Shown here piece after piece: positions 9,201 through 16,785 of a stretch of DNA of 64,000 bases. A model generated the notes under the pieces. The model saw nothing but the letters and a program-made list of their open reading frames with translations, did not search any database and was not told where the DNA came from. How positions within the stretch are numbered: the stretch's first letter is position 1; the number at the start of each line of letters is the position of its first letter. This DNA comes from Mimachlamys varia (lineage: Eukaryota > Mollusca > Bivalvia > Pectinida > Pectinidae). The position numbers were made by a program, and so were the translations under genes. The DNA is taken from contig OX392530.1 of the NCBI GenBank assembly GCA_947623455.1, positions 35,185,405 to 35,249,404 of the forward strand, given 5' to 3'.

Positions 9201-11041
9201 CTTTACAATAAAGTAATATAAATCTACAGTCATAACTTAACCTTTAATTGGAGCAATCTTAATATATCTTTTTAGCAGAAGAAAATGATATTATATTTCA
9301 CCTATTTTACATGTACGACAAAACTATTAAATATCTGCATTTGTGATTCAACCCTGATTCGAGAGAAACGATATGACAGTGGCGGAACATTTTCATTTAG
9401 AGATTTCCCGTTAACCATTATAACCGATCGAAATATCATGACTTAATGACAAGGTAAGGTAACCTCCAAACACAGTTTCTTACATTGTAGTATAGCATGT
9501 ATCCTTAATAGGTGTTCATTTATATAGAACTGAAAAGAGGTCATAAGAAAATGCCAGAGTCACGTTAGAGCTACGATGAAAAGTTAAAATCTGTCATCAA
9601 AACGTTTCATATACGTCTCGGTGGAAAAAAAAACAAATATATAATTTAACTACTATTATTCATTTTAGTTTTAAAGTTGTCTTCCTATCCCCCTGACATG
9701 GTTTGTGTTACACTTGTCATGTGAAAGCTTATTGAATAATCATTATTTGACTAATTAACAATTAAGCAGGACCTTCCGTAGAACAAATAAAAAAGAAACT
9801 GTATTGACTTTGTTAACTTACGTGTATTACATGACTCCCCCATCCAGCCGGCCGTACATCCGGGTACGTTACAATGACCTGTTACTGAGTCACAACCAGG
9901 GGTAGAACAGTGACACGTAAGGGAACAATCTTCGCCAAATGTTGCGATCGAACAAACTATAAGTTAGGAAACACATTTACTAATAAATACTTAAAAAAAT
10001 GACTATCCATTGGTCTAATAATATACAATGTAAAGTAACTATGAACGGTTGTTCACATAAAACAGGTAAACATTAAACATTTCCAAAAGGCCCAACTGTG
10101 TGCCTACTGCGCTATAAAGAAAAAAATCTTTATAAAGTATAAAACATATGTGGTGTTTTTTAAAGGCAAGTAAATACATTAATCTAGTTAAATAATACCA
10201 TACAAGTTTTTTTTCTGCAATTCAGTCCGATGTGGAAACATTGAATATATTGTTCTTGGACAGCAATGGCTTTGATTTAATCAGAAATTAAAAATAAAAA
10301 CTATTCTATAAAAATTAATTAAACATACACTTGGAATGTTCCTTCAACTGTACGATATTTACATTTTGCATGATTGGCTTCCATTAACTCAGTGTAAATC
10401 TGGACTGTTTTCACAGACTATAGATGCAGTCAAGACCATCGGACAATAATATGGCGTCTTTTTAGCGCTATATTGAACTACGTTACGTCAACGCTTCACA
10501 CGTCGCCTCAAATAACATGTTTTATAGTTTAACGTTAAGAATTTTGGTGATTGTAATTTTCAAATTAATTCTTCCGGTATGTTAACATACACAAACAAAA
10601 ACTGACGAAAATGACAAGATAACGTCGTAAACAATCTTTGAAATGTAAATGTAACCATTGAAAGTATTTCATATTGTATATATTGTCAATAGGAAAGCAA
10701 TCCGGCTTTCAGAGAAATATCCATGACGTCCTTTTCAATGGTTAATTATTCTTCATGAAGTGCATTCAAGCTTGATTTCCAGCAATACATTTCAGGATGG
10801 ATCATATATTGATAAACATTTTGATGATTAATATCTTTGCATAGTAATTTTACGTGAAGAAATAAATGAATAAAACAGTACTGCTGCTACAAGAGCCGTG
10901 ACCGACCTTGACTACAGCTATCCCCATGGTAACCAGCCCAGCATCCTGGTGTGTCACAGAGTCCCGTCACTTCGTTACATCCGGGCGTCTTACAACGACA
11001 TTCCTCAACACAGTTCTCTCCAAATGTAACAGATGTACAAG
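149..11041 (-). CDS. EGF-repeat receptor-type protein tyrosine phosphatase (partial gene, 14 exons seen)
   Basis: Conceptual join, in transcription order, of 11041-10907, 9956-9822, 8627-8493, 7886-7752, 6408-6268, 6092-5958, 5564-5427, 4994-4860, 4146-4009, 3628-3505, 3233-3157, 1749-1520, 1150-1063 and 228-149. This gives about 608 codons with no stop. All introns are GT-AG, and phases run 1-1 through the EGF exons, then 2, 1, 0, 1, 0. The product is a type I membrane protein with nine eight-cysteine EGF-like repeats of the MEGF/SREC style, one helix, a juxtamembrane tail, and the start of a PTP domain that would remove phosphate from tyrosines in the cytosol. The signal peptide, any further EGF repeats and the catalytic HCX5R loop lie outside the window. 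Family membership rests on the KNRF, YDHSR and YINANYI motifs. The ligand is unknown. Confidence 0.85.
229..1062 (-). other. Intron with dispersed repeat
   Basis: Intron between the two PTP exons. It holds dispersed repeat copy A (about 478-840) and a short AT-rich stretch at about 845-915 where AATATAAAAATA is repeated. Nothing else was recognised. Confidence 0.75.
478..840 (-). repeat. Dispersed repeat, copy A
   Basis: Closely matches 7,019-7,380 in the same orientation and about 2,690-3,000 in reverse. On the minus strand it keeps an open stretch containing ILRIDAYLEV and IYMAGVVDEAEDAYS. Copy number and class are unknown. I associate similar sequence with bivalve genomes but cannot name a family. 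Confidence 0.75.
1063..1150 (-). CDS. PTP domain entry exon (KNRF motif)
   Basis: An 88-bp exon, phase 0 in and 1 out, with acceptor TTTCAG and donor GTAAAT. It encodes 29 residues including VHPHDEGKKEYNIPKNRF and TTTFP. KNR[YF] is the phosphotyrosine-recognition loop at the start of PTP catalytic domains. The final codon is split, with T here and AC in the next exon, giving the tyrosine of YDHSR. The loop has Phe where most PTPs have Tyr. Confidence 0.87.
1520..1749 (-). CDS. Cytoplasmic linker exon before the PTP domain
   Basis: A 230-bp exon, phase 1 in and 0 out, encoding about 76 residues. It is acidic and ends with a pattern typical of the segment just before a receptor PTP domain: DNVYANAG, STPIPVKNFGSVL, and then KEADKLLDKEYQ. 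The tyrosine in VYANAG could be phosphorylated, which is an inference. The plus-strand open frame over this stretch is a shadow. Confidence 0.85.
1750..3156 (-). other. Intron with dispersed repeat
   Basis: A 1.4-kb AT-rich intron between the two cytoplasmic exons. It contains copy B of the dispersed repeat. The open frame at 2,285-2,500 is low-complexity Lys/Ile-rich intronic sequence with no support as a gene. Confidence 0.75.
2640..3050 (+). repeat. Dispersed repeat, copy B (opposite orientation)
   Basis: Reverse-oriented relative to copies A and C. Shared landmarks are GAGATGCAGGTTGAT, ATTCTGTATCTTT, TTTACATGGCGGGTGTC and TGGTCTTATTCTCTTG. The frame kept open in copies A and C is broken by stops here, although IYMAGVIDETEAAYS survives. 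Confidence 0.72.
3157..3233 (-). CDS. Juxtamembrane cytoplasmic exon
   Basis: A 77-bp exon, phase 2 in and 1 out, with acceptor TCACAG and donor GTAAGT. It encodes about 25 basic residues, starting RRRQSGSESHSKYKQ and ending KKDTGL. It follows the stop-transfer KR in frame. It has no recognised domain; the phase match on both sides supports the exon. Confidence 0.8.
3505..3628 (-). CDS. Transmembrane exon of the EGF-PTP receptor
   Basis: A 124-bp exon, phase 1 in and 2 out, with donor GTAAGT. It starts with a short stalk (HPIPDPDKDDTGSG), then a Gly-rich hydrophobic helix from AGGIVGGVIGACL through AIVIVILL, and ends at a basic LLKR stop-transfer. The Gly-rich small-residue face (GGxVGGxxG) could support helix pairing. 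This exon fixes the membrane topology, with EGF repeats outside and phosphatase inside. Confidence 0.88.
3629..4008 (-). other. Intron
   Basis: AT-rich intron with TA-rich runs near 3,720-3,810. No other element seen. Confidence 0.7.
4009..4146 (-). CDS. EGF-like exon 9 (membrane-proximal)
   Basis: A 138-bp phase 1-1 exon with acceptor ACACAG and donor GTACAT. It has eight cysteines, but the third and fourth are spaced CGQC instead of the CxC seen in the other eight repeats. Three sequons (N-S-S, N-F-T, N-M-T) make it the most heavily glycosylated candidate. The last loop reads CMDGYYGSSC. It lies directly before the transmembrane exon. Confidence 0.86.
4147..4859 (-). other. Intron
   Basis: Intron between EGF exons 8 and 9. 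No recognisable element; open frames here lack splice or family support. Confidence 0.7.
4860..4994 (-). CDS. EGF-like exon 8
   Basis: A 135-bp phase 1-1 exon with acceptor CATCAG. The donor is taken as GTAGGT, because this keeps phase 1; a second GT five bases on would break the frame. It has eight cysteines with CHCENGGCNHVTG and CLPGWMGDTC. An N-C-T sequon lies near the second cysteine. Confidence 0.85.
4995..5426 (-). other. Intron
   Basis: Intron between EGF exons 7 and 8. Nothing recognised. Confidence 0.7.
5427..5564 (-). CDS. EGF-like exon 7
   Basis: A 138-bp phase 1-1 exon with acceptor TTACAG and donor GTAAGA. It has eight cysteines with motifs CHCKTPGCNRFNG and CIAGYIGSSC. One residue is added before the seventh cysteine (SSDGC). 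Confidence 0.88.
5565..5957 (-). other. Intron
   Basis: Intron between EGF exons 6 and 7. It contains a short ATAT run near 5,815-5,828; nothing else seen. Confidence 0.7.
5958..6092 (-). CDS. EGF-like exon 6
   Basis: A 135-bp phase 1-1 exon with donor GTAAAT. It has eight cysteines. The usual PGC after the CxC pair is replaced by a basic stretch, CRCRRVKCNHVNG, followed by an N-G-T sequon and then CISGWMGTSC. Confidence 0.87.
6268..6408 (-). CDS. EGF-like exon 5
   Basis: A 141-bp phase 1-1 exon, the longest EGF exon here, with donor GTAAAT. It has eight cysteines with motifs CHCAVPGCDKATG and CLDGWNGSSC. Two extra residues sit before the seventh cysteine (TNAGC). The N-G-S sequon lies in the last loop. 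Confidence 0.88.
6409..7751 (-). other. Intron, duplicated segment with repeat insertion
   Basis: Intron between EGF exons 4 and 5. Its part near 6,480-7,000 resembles 8,990-9,650 in the next intron copy. Dispersed repeat copy C interrupts it. Confidence 0.7.
7015..7610 (-). repeat. Dispersed repeat, copy C (longest)
   Basis: Matches copy A from about 7,019 to 7,380 and continues further (landmarks CAACCTGCATCTCTCG and AACGAATCAAATACAAC, both mirrored in copy B). The minus strand encodes IYMAGVVDEAEDAYS in an open stretch. It is absent from the paralogous intron near 9,660, so it inserted after the exon duplication or was lost there. Its right edge is approximate. Confidence 0.72.
7752..7886 (-). 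CDS. EGF-like exon 4
   Basis: A 135-bp phase 1-1 exon with acceptor TTTCAG and donor GTAAGT. It has eight cysteines with motifs CHCSTPGCNSVTG and CVAGWMGMSC. It is the duplicate partner of the exon at 9822-9956. Confidence 0.88.
7887..8492 (-). other. Intron (duplicate of 9,957-10,906)
   Basis: Intron between EGF exons 3 and 4. It shares short blocks with 9,957-10,906, for example the ATCATATATTGATAAA landmark at about 8,388 and 10,801. No other element seen. Confidence 0.65.
8493..8627 (-). CDS. EGF-like exon 3
   Basis: A 135-bp phase 1-1 exon with acceptor TTTCAG and donor GTTGGT. It has eight cysteines with motifs CRCKTPGCNRVTG and CQAGYHGNSC. An N-M-T sequon just before the sixth to seventh cysteine region could be glycosylated. 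It is paired by duplication with the exon at 10907-11041. Confidence 0.88.
8628..9821 (-). other. Intron
   Basis: Intron between EGF exons 2 and 3. Parts resemble 6,480-7,750, including the block around TTTGACTAATTAA and AAAAAGAAACTGTATTGA just 3' of the EGF exon in both copies. Confidence 0.65.
9822..9956 (-). CDS. EGF-like exon 2
   Basis: A 135-bp phase 1-1 exon with donor GTAAGT. It has eight cysteines with motifs CHCSTPGCDSVTG and CTAGWMGESC. It is a near copy of the exon at 7752-7886, differing at a few residues (for example GED versus GEN and GES versus GMS). The downstream intron also matches that copy. Confidence 0.88.
9957..10906 (-). other. Intron with a copy-specific insertion
   Basis: Intron between EGF exons 1 and 2. 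It aligns with 7,887-8,492 but has about 350 extra bases, roughly 10,440-10,790, that have no counterpart in the other copy. The extra segment was not assigned to a family. Confidence 0.6.
10907..11041 (-). CDS. EGF-like exon 1 (first seen)
   Basis: A 135-bp phase 1-1 exon with acceptor TTTCAG and donor GTCGGT. It encodes 45 residues with eight cysteines in the order C, C, CRC, CKTPGC, C, GC and C, ending in the EGF signature CWAGYHGDSC. Because it begins in phase 1 it cannot be the first coding exon. No further EGF exon is visible before the satellite starts at about 11,461. It closely resembles the exon at 8493-8627, including the unusual donor start GTYGGTCA, so the two are duplicates. Confidence 0.88.
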
Positions 11042-11164
11042 CTGAAATTGGAATATATTTAATATCGTGATTATTATGAAGTCGTAAAAATAAACAGTCT
11101 GAAGAGTTCCCGCTGAAGTAGTCAAAGTGCTAATAATGTGTTCTTGTTATTTTTGGCAATTAAC

Positions 11165-11190
11165 ACACACACATATATATATATATATAT
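11165..11190. repeat. AC/AT dinucleotide microsatellite
   Basis: A short ACAC run followed by about ten AT units, immediately before the pogo/Tigger-like fragment. Confidence 0.85.
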
Positions 11191-11326
11191 ACAGTCGGAC
11201 CTCGTTATCTGGAACTCGAAGACCCCGTTTCATTCGAAGTATTTCGTCGGTCCCAACCAATCTTTACAATAACAGTCAAATTCGCGTAACTCAAATAATC
11301 GGTTAATTCGAAGTTGCGAGTGTCAT
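11190..11326 (+). mobile_element. Pogo/Tigger-like terminal fragment
   Basis: It begins ACAGTCGGACCTCGTTAT straight after a TA run and continues with the TCGAAG/TTCGAAGT repeats typical of pogo/Tigger-type Tc1/mariner inverted termini (CAGTNNNACCTCNNTA...). Only one end is present, with no transposase. The family call comes from memory of the terminal pattern. Confidence 0.5.
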
Positions 11327-11430
11327 CGATAAAGCTTGCATCTTCCGGAACACATGGTCTTATTCTCTTGTACTTTGGAAGCTAGGGGTTTCAATGTTAA
11401 TAGATTTTTTATTTGCATTTTTTACCTATT
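11327..11430 (+). repeat. Dispersed repeat, copy D (partial)
   Basis: Matches the 3' part of copy B: GTGTCATCGAT, then CACATGGTCTTATTCTCTTGTACTTT and AATGTTAAT. It is truncated at its left by the Tigger-like fragment. Confidence 0.65.
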
Positions 11431-12975
11431 TTAATTTATTTTGATATCGTTTTGTCGCCCTACAGTATGTAGAATCACAGACTGTACTTACATTGGTTAC
11501 AATACACTGGTCCAGTCCACCCCGCACTACAGTCGGTAGGATCACAGACTGTACTTACACTGGTTACAATACACTGGTCTAGTCCACCCCGCAATACAGT
11601 GGTTAGAATCACAGACTGTATTTACATTAGTTACAATACACTGGTCCAGTGCCCCCCGCACTTCAGTGTGTTGAATCAGACTGTACTACACTGGTTACAA
11701 TACACTGGTCCAGTCCATCCCGCACTACAGTGTGTAGAATCACAGACTGTACGTACACTGGTTACAATACACTGGTCCAGTCCACCCTGCACTACAGTGT
11801 GTAGAATCACAGACTGTACTTATACTGGTTACAATACACTGGTCCAGTCCACCCAGCACTACACTGTGAAGAATCACAAACTGTACGTACACTGGTTACA
11901 ATAAAATGGCCCAGTCCACCCAGCACTACACTGTGAAGAATCACAGACTGTACGTACACTGGTTACAATACACTTGTCCAGTCCACCCCGCACTACAGTG
12001 TGTAGACTTACACTTGTTACAATACACTGGTCCAGTCCACCCCGCACTACAGTGTGTAGAATCATAGACAGTACTTACACTGGTTACAATACACTGGTCC
12101 AGTCCACCCCGCACTACAGTGTGTAGAATCACAGACTATACTTACACTGGTTACAATACACTGGTCCAGTCCACCCCACACTACAGTGTGTATAATCACA
12201 GACTGTACTTACACTGGTTACGATACACTGGTCCAGTCCACCCTGCACTACAGTGTGTATAATCACAGACTGTACTTACACTGGTTACAATACACTGGTC
12301 CAGTCCACCCTGCACTACAGTGTGTAGAATCACAGACTATACTTACACTGGTTACAATACACTGGTCCAGTCCACCCTGCACTACAGTGTGTATAATCAC
12401 AGACTGTACTTACACTGGTTACAATACACTGGTTCAGTCCACCCTGCACTACAGTGTGTAGAATCACAGACTATACTTACACTGGTTACAATACACTGGT
12501 CCAGTCCACCCTGCACTACAGTGTGTAGAATCACAGACTGTACTTACACTGGTTACAATACACTGGTCCAGTCCACCCTGCACTACAGTGTGTAGAATCA
12601 CAGACTATACTTACACTGGTTACAAAACACTTGTCCAGTCCACCTTGCACTACAGTGTGTAGAATCACAGACTGTACTTACACTGGTTACAATACACTGG
12701 TCCAGTCCACCCCGCACTACAGTGTATAGAATCACAGACTGTACTAACATTGGCAACAATACATTGGTCCAGTCCACCCTGCAATACACTGTTTAGAATC
12801 ACAGACTGTACTTACACTGGTTACAAAACACCTGTCCAGTCCACCCTGCATTACAATGTGTAGAATCATAGACTGTACTTACACTTGTTAAAATACACTG
12901 GTCCAGTCCACCCAGCACTACAGTGTGTAGAATCACAGACTGTACTTACACAGGTTACAATACGCTAGTCCAGTA

Positions 12976-12988
12976 CCCCCCCCCCCCC
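12976..12988 (+). repeat. C-tract monomer (13 C)
   Basis: Homopolymer C run in a CAGTA-C(n)-GCACTACAG monomer. It is orthologous in position to the runs at 14,191, 15,636, 18,511 and 45,026, whose lengths differ. Confidence 0.9.
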
Positions 12989-14190
12989 GCACTACAGTGT
13001 GTAGAATCACAGACTGTACTTACACTGGTTACAATACACTGGTCCAGTCCACCTCGCACTACAGTGTGTAAAATCATAGATTGTACTAACACTGGTTACA
13101 ATACACTGGTTACAATACACTGGTCCAGTCCACCCCGCACTACAGTGTGTAAAATCATAGATTGTACTTACACTGGTTACAATACACTGGTTACAATACA
13201 CTGGTCCAGTCCACCCCACACTACAGTGTGTAAAATCACAGATTGTACTTACACTGGTTACAATACACTGGTTACAATACACTAGTCCAGTCCACCCCAA
13301 ACTATAGTGTGTAGAATCACAGACTGTACTTACATTGGTTACAATACACTGGTCCAGTCCACCCCACACTACATTGTGTAGAATCACAGACTGTACTTAC
13401 ACTGGTTACAAAACACTGGTCCAGTCCACCCCACACTACAGTGTGTAGAATCACAGACTGTACTTACACTGGTTACAATACATTGGTCAGTCCACACCAC
13501 ACTACAGTGTGTACAATCACAGACTGTACTTACACTGGTTACAATACATTTGTCCAGTCCACCCCGAACCACAGTGTGTATAATCACAGACTGTACTTAC
13601 ACTGGTTACAATACACTGGTCCAGTCCAGCCCGCACTACAGTGGGTAGAATCACAGACTGTACTTACACTGGTTACAAAACACTGGTCCAGTCCACCCCA
13701 CACTACAGTGTGTAGAATCACAGACTGTACTTACACTGGTTACAAAACACTGGTCCAGTCCACCCCACACTACAGTGTGTAGAATCACAGACTGTACTTA
13801 CACTGGTTACAATACACTGGTTACAATACACTGGTCCAGTCCACCCCACACTATAGTGTGTAGAATCACAGACTGTACTTACACTGGTTACAAAACACTG
13901 GTCCAGTCCACCCCACACTACAGTGTGTAGAATCACAGACTGTACTTACACTGGTTACAAAACACTGGTCCAGTCCACCCCACACTACAGTGTGTAGAAT
14001 CACAGACTGTACTTACACTGGTTACAATACACTGGTTACAATACACTGGTCCAGTCCACCCCACACTATAGTGTGTAGAATCACAGACTGTACTTACACT
14101 GGTTACAATACACTGGTCCAGTCCACCCCGCACTACAGTTTGTAGAATCACAGACTGTACTTACACAGGTTACAATACGCTAGTCCAGTA

Positions 14191-14205
14191 CCCCCCCCCC
14201 CCCCC
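14191..14205 (+). repeat. C-tract monomer (15 C)
   Basis: Same CAGTA-C(n)-GCAC context, 15 C. Confidence 0.9.
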
Positions 14206-15635
14206 GCACTACAGTGTGTAGAATCACAGACTGTACTTACACTGGTTACAATACACTGGTCCAGTCCACCTCGCACTACAGTGTGTAAAATCATAGATTG
14301 TACTTACACTGGTTACAATACACTGGTTACAATACACTGGTCCAGTCTACCTTGCACTACAGTGTGTAAAATCATAGATTGTACTTACACTGGTTACAAT
14401 ACACTGGTTACAATACATTGGTCCAGTCCACCCCACACTACAGTGTGTAAAATCACAGATTGTACTTACACTGGTTACAATACACTGGTTACAATACACT
14501 AGTCCAGTCCACCCTGCACTACAATGTGTAGAATCACAGACTGTACTTATACTGGTTACAATACACTGGTCCAGTCCACCCAGCACTACACTGTGAAGAA
14601 TCACAAACTGTACGTACACTGGTTACAATAAAATGGCCCAGTCCACCCAGCACTACACTGTGAAGAATCACAGACTGTACGTACACTGGTTACAATACAC
14701 TTGTCCAGTCCACCCCGCACTACAGTGTGTAGACTTACACTTGTTACAATACACTGGTCCAGTCCACCCCGCACTACAGTGTGTAGAATCACAGACTATA
14801 CTTACACTGGTTACAATACACTGGTCCAGTCCACCCCACACTACAGTGTGTATAATCACAGACTGTACTTACACTGGTTACGATACACTGGTCCAGTCCA
14901 CCCTGCACTACAGTGTGTATAATCACAGACTGTACTTACACTGGTTACAATACACTGGTCCAGTCCACCCTGCACTACAGTGTGTAGAATCACAGACTAT
15001 ACTTACACTGGTTACAATACACTGGTCCAGTCCACCCTGCACTACAGTGTGTATAATCACAGACTGTACTTACACTGGTTACAATACACTGGTGCAGTCA
15101 ACCCTGCACTACAGTGTGTAGAATCACAGACTATACTTACACTGGTTACAATACACTGGTCCAGTCCACCCTGCACTACAGTGTGTAGAATCACAGACTG
15201 TACTTACACTGGTTACAATACACTGGTCCAGTCCACCCTGCACTACAGTGTGTAGAATCACAGACTATACTTACACTGGTTACAAAACACTTGTCCAGTC
15301 CACCTTGCACTACAGTGTGTAGAATCACAGACTGTACTTACACTGGTTACAATACACTGGTCCAGTCCACCCCGCACTACAGTGTATAGAATCACAGACT
15401 GTACTAACATTGGCTACAATACATTGGTCCAGTCCACCCTGCAATACACTGTTTAGAATCACAGACTGTACTTACACTGGTTACAAAACACCTGTCCAGT
15501 CCACCCCGCATTACAATGTGTAGAATCATAGACTGTACTTACACTTGTTAAAATACACTGGTCCAGTCCACCCAGCACTACAGTGTGTAGAATCACAGAC
15601 TGTACTTACACAGGTTACAATACGCTAGTCCAGTA

Positions 15636-15646
15636 CCCCCCCCCCC
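15636..15646 (+). repeat. C-tract monomer (11 C)
   Basis: The shortest of the CAGTA-C(n) series. Its paralogue at 18,511 has 15 C in otherwise collinear sequence. Confidence 0.9.
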
Positions 15647-16769
15647 GCACTACAGTGTGTAGAATCACAGACTGTACTTACACTGGTTACAATACACTGG
15701 TCCAGTCCACCTCGCACTACAGTGTGTAAAATCATAGATTGTACTTACACTGGTTACAATACACTGGTTACAATACACTGGTCCAGTCCACCCCGCACTA
15801 CAGTGTGTAAAATCATAGATTGTACTTACACTGGTTACAATACACTGGTTACAATACACTGGTCCAGTCCACCCCACACTACAGTGTGTAAAATCACAGA
15901 TTGTACTTACACTGGTTACAATACACTGGTTACAATACACTAGTCCAGTCCACCCCAAACTATAGTGTGTAGAATCACAGACTGTACTTACACTGGTTAC
16001 AAAACACTGGTCCAGTCCACCCCGCACTACAGTGTGTAGAATCACAGACTGTACTTACACTTGTTACAATACATTTGTCCTGTCCACCCCGAACCACAGT
16101 GTGTATAATCACAGACTGTACTTACACTGGTTACAATACATTTGTCCTGTCCACCCCGAACCACAGTGTGTATAATCACAGACTGTACTTACACTGGTTA
16201 CAATACACTGGTCCAGTCCAGCCCGAACCACAGTGTGTATAATCACAGACTGTACTTACACTGGTTACAATACATTTGTCCTGTCCACCCCGAACCACAG
16301 TGTGTATAATCACAGACTGTACTTACACTGGTTACAATACATTTGTCCTGTCCACCCCGAACCACAGTGTGTATAATCACAGACTGTACTTACACTGGTT
16401 ACAATACACTGGTCCAGTCCAGCCCGCACTACAGTGGGTAGAATCACAGACTGTACGTACACTTGTTACAATACACTGGTCCAGTCCACCCCCACACTAC
16501 ATTGTGTAGAATCACAGACTGTACTTACACTGGTTACAAAACATTGGTCCAGTCCACCCCACACTACAGTGTGTAGAATCACAGACTGTACTTACACTGG
16601 TTACAATACACTGGTTACAATACACTGGTCCAGTCCACCCCACACTATAGTGTGTAGAATCACAGACTGTACTTACACTGGTTACAATACACTGGTCCAG
16701 TCCACCCCGCACTACAGTTTGTAGAATCACAGACTGTACTTACACAGGTTACAATACGCTAGTCCAGTA

Positions 16770-16785
16770 CCCCCCCCCCCCCCCC
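16770..16785 (+). repeat. C-tract monomer (16 C)
   Basis: Paralogue of the 22-C run at 19,582. Confidence 0.9.

Larger units (their letters stand above)
6480..11041 (-). repeat. Tandem duplication of a two-EGF-exon segment
   Basis: Exon pair 7752-7886 plus 8493-8627 is mirrored by 9822-9956 plus 10907-11041, with matching intron blocks. The exon offsets are 2,070 and 2,414 bp. The difference is explained by separate insertions: copy C of the dispersed repeat in one unit and the 10,440-10,790 segment in the other. The outer boundaries are approximate. Confidence 0.75.
11042..11460. other. Junction between the receptor gene and the satellite
   Basis: No EGF exon is visible here. It holds an AC/AT microsatellite, a pogo/Tigger-like end fragment and a partial dispersed repeat, followed directly by the first satellite monomers. 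Confidence 0.7.
11821..14547 (+). repeat. Higher-order unit 1 of the satellite
   Basis: Starts at the TATACTGG variant followed by CAGCACTACACTGTGAAGAA. The same marker recurs at 14,548, an offset of 2,727. A second marker (GGTTACGATACACTGG) lies at about 12,215 and 14,875, an offset of 2,660. The 67-bp difference is one monomer lost from the second unit. Confidence 0.75.

Noticed and set aside
12976..12988. C runs as telomere or sequencing artefact only
   Set aside because: They are not TTAGGG-like, and recur in specific monomer contexts at paralogous places, so they are real sequence features even if exact lengths may be miscalled.
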